A model generated the notes under the pieces. It saw only the letters and a list, made by a program, of their open reading frames with translations, had not been told where the DNA came from and searched no databases. DNA of 64,000 nt from Laburnicola sp. R22_1 (lineage: Eukaryota; Ascomycota; Dothideomycetes; Pleosporales; Didymosphaeriaceae), in contig JACONQ010000004.1 in NCBI GenBank assembly GCA_014281115.1, forward strand, positions 3,100,001-3,164,000, read 5' to 3'. Numbering within the stretch: the first letter of the stretch is position 1; each line of letters begins with the position of its first letter. Positions 56,610-64,000 of the stretch are shown here, in pieces. Position numbers and translations under genes: made by a program.

Positions 56610-58709
56610 CCATGTTTCATCACCCGACGATCGGCCCCACCTGACGATCGATTTGGCAGGGCCCGTGCGTACAACTTTTGAAGCTGTACAACGCAATACA
56701 AATTGTATACAGGCTAGATTTTTTGGTGGAGAGCTTTTGAGGGGCATAGGAGACAATCGCGATACTTTATTAGGTGCGATAACGCTCAGGGAGCCGTAAA
56801 GAGCGACCCCGGCGTGTACGCGCTGGCGTAGGCGCCACATCTACAACAGATGAAAAGTTGTACTCTACATCCTCCTCATCAATTAAAGGAGGTGTAATAG
56901 CCTTCTCCTTGCCCTTACGCGTCACCTTGGAGGTGTTTTGGAGTAGGAGAGGAGCTTCTTGGATGCCTTTGGGGGCCTTGCTTTTGGTGCCCGAAGCGCC
57001 TGGGTTGACGCCAGGGCCCTGGGCGCGCTCCTCCTTTTGTATAGCCTTTGTACGCCTCCGCTCCTCCTGGATAGCCTTCCTCTGCTCCTTCTCTTGCTCC
57101 TTAGCCTTTGCCTCCTGATCTTTTTGTGCCTGGCGTTGGCGAGCTTCCTTGACCTTTGTGGGGGACCAAAATATGGCGCCACCAGCGTAATTTGTAGGTG
57201 GTTCAAGCAGTAGAGGCTTTCCTTGCGTAGGGCGCTTCTTCTGGGCTAGCGCTTCTCGTAAACGCTTATTTTCATAGTTCAGGAGGGCGTTGCGCACTGA
57301 AATTGAGTGCATAGTGCGGGAGAGCTGCCGGGACCCCTCAGCGTAAGTATCAGCGACAACCTGGCGCAAGAGTCTCTCAATTTTACGCCAATCTGAAGCG
57401 CTAAGTACAGAAGAGCTGCTATCGCTTGAGGATGGCCGCTCTGGGTCCATATTATTAAAGCGCTGAAGGATTACTTAGGGGTTGAAAGGCACTAGGCCAG
57501 TGGCCTTAAAGGCGCTGCAGATCGTATTTTCTTGAAAGGAGCACTGCCAGGCCCTCTCAAACATAGCGAAGAAGTCGCGCTTTGTGACTCTTGAGAGGCC
57601 CTGGCACTTATCCAAATACTCAGTAAGTTCAGCAGAGTAGGCAGTGCTGAGAGGCTTGAATAGCGCGACGTCAAGCGGCTGGAGCGTATGGGTTGAATGA
57701 GGTGGATAGATGGCCAGGAGGATCTTATTTTGATCGCAGTAGTTAATAAACTCCATTGTAACATGCGATCCATGGCCGTCAAGGAGTAGTAGACGATAAT
57801 CGCGGCGCGCCTTTGCCTTAGTCTCCCTGTCAAACACCTGTTTGACCCATGCTAGGCCTAAATCGTTGTTCGTCCATCCACTTGGTGATACTGCAAAGAG
57901 AGCTTTGTGTGAGGAGTCGTTAAAATCTTGTAACCAGGTGTCTTGTATATTGTTTGACTGCGCTTGATAAATCAAGCAAGGCGTAAGAGAGCTTCCATCA
58001 GCGCAAATACATGCCAGCGTCGTAATCCACTCGCGATTGCCGTCCTGGAGCATTTGTTTAATGCCGCCGCTCTCATAGCGCTGTCGGGAGAAGACACGCT
58101 TCATTTTTGACAGCACCCCAATCAGGAAACCCTTCTCATCCATATTGTACATGTGGCGCTTGTCGACGTTATACTGCTCAATCTTTTTACGTAGGAGCTC
58201 GAAATATAGGGCGTACTTGAAGGCAGAGTCGGCGCGTTTACGTGAGGCGTCTATACCAGAGGTCCAGTGCGAAAGTAGGTCGACTTTGTGGCGTCGTATA
58301 AATCGGTCAACCCAGTTTTTGCCAGCAGGCTTCCCAGCTATTTCTGATGCGAAATTTCGTATCATCTCCTTTGTAGGGGGTAATCCTCGTTCGCAAAGGC
58401 CATCAATATATTGTAGAAGCTCAGTTTCCTGTTAGGAGTTGAGGAGGCGCTGGCTGTCGGCCAGCGCGTCGCGCGTGCCCTGCACCCTGCGATGCCGGCG
58501 CGACAACGTATTGCGATCGCAGCCATATTTTTGAGCGACTTTGGTGTAATTAGGCTTCTCAGAGATGCTCAGCGAGCTCAAATAGTCAAGAGCAGCACTT
58601 AATTCGGCCATATTCGTTGTATAGAGCGTTGCAAAAGGTGCCGAAGTTGGGCTGTTGAGGCGGAAAATCGATCGTCCGGTGGGGCCGATCGTCAGGTGAT
58701 GAAACACGG
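56610..58709 (-). mobile_element. pogo/Fot1-type DNA transposon D
   Basis: The 2,100-bp element lies inside LINE copy 2, with TA at 56,608-56,609 and 58,710-58,711. The uninterrupted LINE text is visible at 4,340-4,350. The inverted repeats of about 46 bp start CCRTGTTTCATCACC and contain two GACGATCG motifs 17 bp apart. The transposase on the minus strand is nearly intact, so this is the youngest of the four pogo elements here. Confidence 0.95.
56770..58611 (-). pseudogene. pogo-type transposase of element D, two stops from intact
   Basis: A frame of 614 codons from ATG 58,611 (MAELSAALDYLSSL) to 56,770 has only two internal TAA codons, at 58,432-58,434 and 57,475-57,477. Both could be CAA before a C-to-T change. 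The N-terminus is a Psq-type helix-turn-helix (YTKVAQKYGCDRNTLSRRHR), then a CENP-B-like domain. All three catalytic Asp are kept: YNMDEKGFLIG, LLLLDGHGSHV and HSTHTLQPLDVALF. The C-terminal 220 residues form a Lys/Glu/Gln-rich coiled coil. No zinc knuckle is seen, unlike A, B and C. It is probably inactive, but only just. Confidence 0.93.
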
Positions 58710-59266
58710 TAAGCTATTGCCGTCTCTTGCAGCGGCTCGTAAGAGTCCGCCCCCCTCCGTGCGGGGGCTGAATCCGTGTCTTCATGCCTATAGGCTGAGA
58801 TGTCGGGGTGTAGCTATTATACATATAACAATCCAAAGCAGGGGCAGCTTCGGCTGCCCCAAAGCTGTGTTGAAAAGTGCCAAGACCTTAGCGTAAAACT
58901 AGTATAGGAAAGGTAAGGATCGTGTAGACAGTAAGGAGAGGTAAGGAGAGTAGGAGAGCGTAGGGGAGGTTGCCTCGTGTGGCAAGATGTCAGGATGAGA
59001 GGCACCCCTGCTGGGAGCTCAGACAGAGTCGACGCCGGAGGAGCTGTCCCAGGTTATTGTCGCGCCCGCCAGCATCTGTGGCTTAGTAGGCAGTCCATAG
59101 AACCAACATTTATTTGTTAGTGTCAGTGGGGTTGGCAAGCTCTAGCAAGAGTTGAAAATCTTCAGGCTCAAGGGTCTTTAAGTATTCAACGCCCTCCCGT
59201 GTGGTGCTAGGAGGGAGAGGGGGTCGTTTCGGCCAGTAGCGGAACTTCCGGACCGCTCGTGGGCAA

Positions 59267-59280
59267 GGCACCAAGGTAAA
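59267..59280. repeat. Target site duplication of LINE copy 2, right
   Basis: GGCACCAAGGTAAA, matching 56,469-56,482. CAA at 59,264-59,266 between LINE and duplication is unaccounted for and may be an extra-base addition at the 5' junction. Confidence 0.9.
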
Positions 59281-59402
59281 GGCATCGTGAAGATCAAAGT
59301 CGGTGAGTTTGAGGTAATGTGAATAGGCGTTCCGTTAAAGGCCGACAGGTGGACTTGGTGTTGATGAGGGCTTGAAGATTTGTTATTGTTCGTTGTTGTC
59401 AC

Positions 59403-60355
59403 CGCGGAGCTTGGCTGTACTGTAGGCGCGTCTATGGTTCTGGAGAAGGAAGGTTCGTGATGGCAGAAATTTATAGTACCACAGTATCGTAGCGTGTGAA
59501 GAGACTGAGAAGGTGAATATGCAGACTGTGACTGGCCATTGAATTCTTATCGTAGTGTGAGCAATATTTAGAGTAATGTCAATTGACTTAAGGTGTTACA
59601 GTGGTGAAGGTGAAGACGCATGGATAATGATAAGGAAACAATGACTAAACGGTGATTATAAATCTGATTGGATTATACCTAGATAACTGAGTAGTTCTCT
59701 CTTCAAGATCTTGGTGCTATTGTTGTAGGTCCAAATTGAGCAGAAGCTTCTCTAATCTAAGTAACTGATTGTCTCCTCGATGCAGATTAGTATTGCAATT
59801 TGAGAAACTATATCTTTAATGTTAGATATACTGAGAACGAATTGAGTATGACGTTATATTCGAGTTGTTGCACTGTTAGCATATTGCTAATGACTTCCAA
59901 GGACACATCAGGTGTTTGCATATAAAGAGTACCCTGCTATATTTTGTCAAATTTCCAAGCTGTTCTCTGTACCTCATCGATCTTCCAAATTCCCAAAAAC
60001 CGCTGTAAGAACCCGTTTTACACAGGAAGACCTCCGTCTTTCCGGGACTAAAACAATAGCGGCGCTGTCCCCTGGAGTTCTTCAGATTGCTGTGTCGTCT
60101 TTGAAGTCTGTTTGCCTGGGCAACTTGTTGCAACCGACACGATTTTGTCGGTGGAAGGGGCCGAAATTTTTTTCTTTCGGGCGATATGTGACTCACAAGG
60201 AGCCGAACCGTGTCTGGTTTCAATGTCATGTATGGAATTGTCACGATGCTAGATATCCATGAGCATGCTTACACACCCTCTAACAATTTCACTTCCTTCT
60301 ACCTATACTACCATATTCCTTCATTGAAGGTCAGTCTCCATGCTCAGATGATTCT
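59403..60355. other. Intergenic region
   Basis: It should hold the promoter of the split Cys-rich gene at the left. A copy of a repeated ~84-bp segment lies at 60,126-60,209. I see no further gene. Confidence 0.5.
60126..60209 (+). repeat. Second copy of the end of the HET-intron insertion
   Basis: TGTTGCAACCGACACGATTT to GAGCCGAACC here matches the minus-strand start of the 875-bp insertion (62,994-63,071) with few differences. Both begin exactly TGTTGCAACCGACAC and contain the hairpin ACCGACA...TGTCGGT. The likeness stops at about 60,209. Confidence 0.75.
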
Positions 60356-60453
60356 GACTTCCTGCTTCTTGTTCTTATCAAACATCGGCTTCACATTCTT
60401 CCCTGACTTCCTGCTTCTTGTTCTTATCGAACATCGGCTTCACATTCTTCCCT
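60356..60453. repeat. 49-bp tandem duplication at the HET gene 3' end
   Basis: Two copies (60,356-60,404 and 60,405-60,453) of a unit starting GACTTCCTGCTTCTTG differ at one base (A or G at position 25). The unit is not a multiple of three. The second copy, as transcribed, shifts the HET frame and supplies its stop. Confidence 0.95.
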
Positions 60454-63400
60454 GATTTCCCAGCCTCGTGATTCACATCCACGGGCCACTCCATCCAGAA
60501 TCGCCCGACTCGCGTATAGGTCGCTTTCACGCCGCTGGATCCTCTTTTCAGAGTTCTCTGCAAAACAAGACCGTTGCTCCAGACGGTAGAAAGTCTTTTC
60601 TTATCTTTTTTCTCGTATATAACTTCTCTTATTAGCTCTGTGCAGAATACCTCTTTAGACTCGTCAAATGCAACCGAGTCGGGCCAGAAGTGTGCGCAGG
60701 CGCTCTGCTGTGCTGTTTGGATCTCCAGACTACTAGGTCCCGATGTTTTGTTCCTAGCTTTACTGCCGCGCAAGACAGGGCACCTCAACGTGAGTAACTT
60801 GGAGGTTCGGAGCCAGGGTAATGATTCGGCGCGATCATCGTTCGCCGCGGGGTCGATCAGTTCAGCGACCCTTAAAATGCTGTAGCACTTTCCTTGGGCT
60901 TCTTTCGTGAACATCTTCAGGTGGTGTCTGACACACCCATCAACAGACTGCCACGACCAAGTCGGCGATCGCTTCGATTGTGGTCTCTCGGCTCGCCCCG
61001 GCTCAATGTACCATAATAAATCCAGAATGATGTGGCGACTCCATAGCCCATGCATATACTCCAATCCACTCTCAGAGGTGGCGATTTGGTGAGCAAGACC
61101 AAGGATAGCAATGGATCGGTCTAAGCCTTGGTCCACATTGGCCTGTGTGTAATTCCCCAATAGCAGGGACCAGCACCAATATGCGTCCATTTGGGCCTCT
61201 TCACTGAGCGTTGTTGAATTCTCTTTCCTCAGGAGATTTGACATTGCGCGATAACCGTCAACCGGATTGTATACGCTTGGAGACCCATCAGTGACGAGGA
61301 GGCCTTCTGGTTCGTCGTGCTTACGGAACAGAGTACGAAACAGTTCTCGGGTTTCTTTCCGGTATGGTTTGCCTTGGGGTACGGTCTCCGACGCAATATG
61401 TGTGTTGCATTCGAAGAAAATGAAACGAGAGCCGAAATGCAGGATTCGGGGTGAGAGAAGGCGGGCTTGCAACGCCCATGCCTGCTGGCTGAGGGCGCTC
61501 TTGTCGACCTCCCTGGAGAAAGAGTCTTTATCAAATGAGTCTACCGTGGACTTAATCGCCAATCCTTTCGATTTCGAGAACCGGAGATAACACGGAAATT
61601 CCTGTAAGCTGGGTGTTCGTTTATGGAAGCAACCGCCGTCTGTATTAGTGGAGCCGCATGCGGAGATCGTACAGTACGCATGTGCATATACGCTCCCCAC
61701 GCTAATCATTTCGGTTCTCCACTCCACTCGATCCACGTCATCTTGTAGTATGCACAAGACGTCGATCCAGAGAAAGCTAAGGCCCAGTTGACGAGTGAGA
61801 TGAACGGCATCTTGGAATGTGAATGGAAGAGAGGTTATCTTGATGTGCGTTTTCCATCCCTCTTCTTTGTCCAGGGTCAACGTCTCGCGTGCGGATATTT
61901 CGTCACCTCTGCAATAGCTGAGTGCAAGGTACTTGATATTCGCCAAGTCTAAACCAACTGCGCGAGTCTCGACGAGATGAAGCGCGCTTGACATCGCGTC
62001 CCCAACGTACAAGAGTCGTTTGGGTAGAACTTGTTTCAACACTTCAGAAGCCTCGGTAGTGCAATAATGTGTGTGGTTGTTCCGGCAGTCTTCGATCCAG
62101 GACTTTGCAAGCTTTATGGAGTCCTTGCTGCCGGTCGACATGGATACTGTGGCGGATGGCTGTAATCCATTCAGATCCCCTGCATAGATCAGCATAGGTA
62201 TTGTTACTGCAAGGTGCTCAACATGTGTTTAATTTTGCTTTTTAAGCTAAACAGTTTAATTTTAATACTAAACCTGCAATAGAACTAGATAAAGTAGCAC
62301 TAAACACCCTTCTTATAATTAACCTATAAATAGATAATTAAACCTAGCAACTATCTCTATAAGTAGTAATACTTATAGAGCGCCTTAATATATATTATAT
62401 ACTTTAGGCAAAGACTATTACTTTTTTTAATATACTTAATAAGGGATTGTATCTTTTTTAGCTCCCTCTTAATAAATGCAGCGTTCTTTTTAGTTTCTAG
62501 TACTACATATTAGTAATTATATAAGATTAAGTTAATAAGCGTACCTTTAGGCAAGTTATAGCACTTTACTACTGCCTTCTTAAGGACCCTAATATTATCT
62601 ATCTTTCTATTATTACCCTTTTTTTTCCTCTTCCTCCTTCTTCTCCTTAAATAGCTATATGCGAGTATAGTAGCATTTACTGTTAGCAAGCGTTGCTAGT
62701 AAGCAGTTAGGATAGCGTAGATAGGGCATTAATTTCGGATCCATCTATATTGTGTGAAAGTTCTCACCCCCCTTTGTAGTATCTACCTAACTAATAAGCC
62801 CTAGGTGAGCGTTGATGAGTATAGCAAAGTCAAGAACTTACTATGATGAACTGGATGGGTTGTTATTCGAATGGTGGTTGTCTGTTGGAGACATGCCAGC
62901 GTGCAAGCAGCTTTTAATATTGCTACGGCTCCCCTTACTAGCAAAGTATAACAGTTGCATGTAATGGAAGTATAGTTATAGTATTTAAACTTTGGTTTGG
63001 CTCCTTGTGAGTCACTATCGCCTAAAAAAAAATCGGCCCCTTCTACCGACAAAATTGTGTCGGTTGCAACAATAGATCAGCATATGCCCCATGGAGTACA
63101 GTGCTGGAATTCATACCTTCTTGTATAGGTATTGGGTCACTCAGCTTCGTATGTTCATCAAGCTGACCCTCTCCATAGAAAACCTGGATGTAATAACGAC
63201 CGTTATCACTAGATTCGCCTCTCCAGATCTTCAAATGTGCCTGGAGATTTTTGCCCTGCCGTATGTCGGTGATAACCCTGTCTCTGATCTCTGGGGCCGC
63301 AGTGAACCACAAGATTCGACACAAATGACAAGAATTTTCTCGTAATTCCGTCACGTGAAGAGGCAGTACCCAACCATGGCGTTCAGCCCGTCGAGCAAAT

Positions 63401-63813
63401 GGAAGTATTGATCCAGAAATAAGTTTTGACTGGCTCACGACGCGGAAACATTCCTTACAGAGTGCACTGGTGGTGAGGGTATCGAGCGAAATTGAACAGT
63501 CCGGTTCTGATAATAGAGATGTCCGGGCGTCTGCAAAGCCCTTCAACGACTGCCATGCGAAGCGCCGCGGAGGGATAGTGAAATTACGCCGAAGATCCAG
63601 GAACAGCTCCCTTGCAAGAGCTGGAAGAATCAAGATGAGATGACAAACCCCATATAATATCCAACAAAGGCCATAGATCACTGCACAAAGGGCCCCATAG
63701 AGGAACATTAGGCAGACACAACAAAATAGGAAGATCCCAGTACCGGCGATGGAGATAAGGAATGTCTCCCAAATGTCTCGAAGTAACTCGAGGATCAGGT
63801 CGCCTAACGACAT
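60378..63813 (-). CDS. HET-domain protein with an insertion in its intron
   Basis: Exon 1 is 63,117-63,813 and exon 2 is 60,378-62,179, giving 832 residues. Removing the 875-bp insertion and one target copy leaves a 49-nt intron (GTATGA...TGCTGATC...GCAG), and the frame joins as IPIQEGDLNGLQP. The N-terminus has two or three membrane segments (about 17-70), then CKECF and CHLC pairs. The HET domain shows YLALSYCRGDE (about 316), FLWIDVLCILQDD and VYAHAYCTISACGSTNTDGG. HET proteins trigger cell death on contact between incompatible fungal individuals and are related in role to innate immunity. In the first block Arg323 replaces the usual Trp. The C-terminus is altered by the 49-bp duplication. 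Expression depends on correct splicing of the now 937-nt intron. Confidence 0.85.
62184..62196. repeat. Target site duplication of the HET-intron insertion, left
   Basis: ATAGATCAGCATA, identical to 63,072-63,084. On the gene strand it reads TATGCTGATCTAT and includes the branch site. Confidence 0.88.
62197..63071 (-). mobile_element. Unclassified 875-bp insertion inside the HET intron
   Basis: It is flanked by a 13-bp duplication. Its minus-strand start is TGTTGCAACCGACACAATTT with a small hairpin, and its other end is GCAGTAACAATACC. There are no terminal inverted repeats, no TG...CA ends and no recognised gene. Positions 62,220-62,760 are AT-rich and TA-rich as if RIP-damaged, while 62,770-63,071 is balanced. 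The long target duplication suggests insertion by target-primed reverse transcription (LINE or SINE type), but the family is unknown. A partial second copy lies at 60,126-60,209. Confidence 0.75.
63072..63084. repeat. Target site duplication of the HET-intron insertion, right
   Basis: ATAGATCAGCATA, matching 62,184-62,196. It lies in the 5' part of the split intron. Confidence 0.88.
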
Positions 63814-64000
63814 GACGACAAGCGAAGTATGGACGCGACAAGGCTCGAGAGGGAGGGAAAATAACCAATGTCAGAGTGTTGATAGTTGTGGTGTCATATT
63901 TTCCAGCCCGTGAAACAGGCTCTCCCATGCGAATTGTTTTACAGCTCAGCACCCTCGACCTGGGACCCAATCAGGACCCAGGGGCAGAGCTCAGCCACCG

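Larger units (their letters stand above)
56483..59266 (-). mobile_element. 5'-truncated LINE copy 2, carrying pogo element D
   Basis: The left end is a (CTA)n 3' tail of eight units on the minus strand, followed by the same 3' region as the LINE at 4,214-4,904. Homology ends abruptly at about 59,263 (CCGCTCGTGGG), then three extra bases and the target duplication. Only about 684 bp of LINE is present (56,483-56,609 and 58,710-59,266). Such 5' truncation is usual for target-primed insertion. This copy lacks the RIP changes of the first one. The repeated part is under 1 kb, close to the length limit for RIP, which may explain this. Confidence 0.93.
56110..59402 (-). pseudogene. Small Cys-rich host gene split by a LINE insertion
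   Basis: On the minus strand a frame from ATG 59,402 (or the inner ATG 59,285, MPLPWC) reaches the target duplication at 59,267-59,280. The same frame resumes at 56,482 and reads PPTDTAEDPNGWWCCGC before a stop at 56,383. Past a probable intron ending ATCACACAACTTAG at 56,336, another exon reads CGTTNNKCQYWNMGCKNP and HHRCTLCSFGK, to a stop at 56,110. The pattern of Trp-Trp-Cys, then paired Cys and HxRCxxC, recalls small zinc-ribbon-like proteins common in Dothideomycetes. The donor is uncertain (GTGTTG after GGCTGGTG keeps the frame). The 2,784-bp insertion should destroy the gene. Confidence 0.55.

Overview
The window looks like nuclear DNA of a filamentous ascomycete (Pezizomycotina, probably Dothideomycetes). 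The evidence is short 48-133 nt introns with GCTGAT-type branch sites, a HET-domain protein, a PhiA-type cell-wall protein, an Mto1/ApsB-type spindle protein, and AT-rich transposon graveyards with the CpA-to-TpA decay typical of repeat-induced point mutation (RIP).

Layout. Positions 1-33,630 are an AT-rich repeat block with no living host gene. Its matrix is an unidentified repeat in the order R1, ~99-bp satellite, R2, ~130-bp satellite, present twice in the same orientation (about 1-18,080 and 18,240-29,660). Several elements are inserted in it: a Tad/I-like LINE (4,214-11,691, minus strand) that itself carries a Tc1/mariner element (9,502-11,035), and three pogo/Fot1-type elements, A (18,906-21,119), B (21,129-23,003) and C (30,097-31,945). 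C lies in a degenerate telomere-like tract. Each boundary is fixed by target duplications, and for A and B also by the empty site in the other repeat copy.

Positions 33,630-64,000 have balanced base composition and hold the host genes: an SGT1/Ecdysoneless protein and an Mto1-like gamma-tubulin-complex receptor (divergent pair), a cytochrome P450, a secreted Kex2-processed repeat protein, a phiA homologue, a nuclear-looking protein of unknown function with a possible internal duplication, a secreted astacin-type metalloprotease, a small cysteine-rich gene split by a 5'-truncated LINE (which carries a fourth pogo element, D), and a HET-domain gene whose second exon is separated from the first by an 875-bp insertion inside a 49-nt intron.

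The most interesting points are these. (1) All four unrelated pogo elements carry, in each terminal repeat, two head-to-tail copies of a private motif at exactly 17-bp period, the length of a CENP-B box. (2) The repeat protein at 46,324-47,207 has five HHKG-type segments, four of them directly after Lys-Arg. (3) Two host genes are interrupted by insertions whose empty sites can be read from the sequence. No RNA genes or CRISPR arrays were found.
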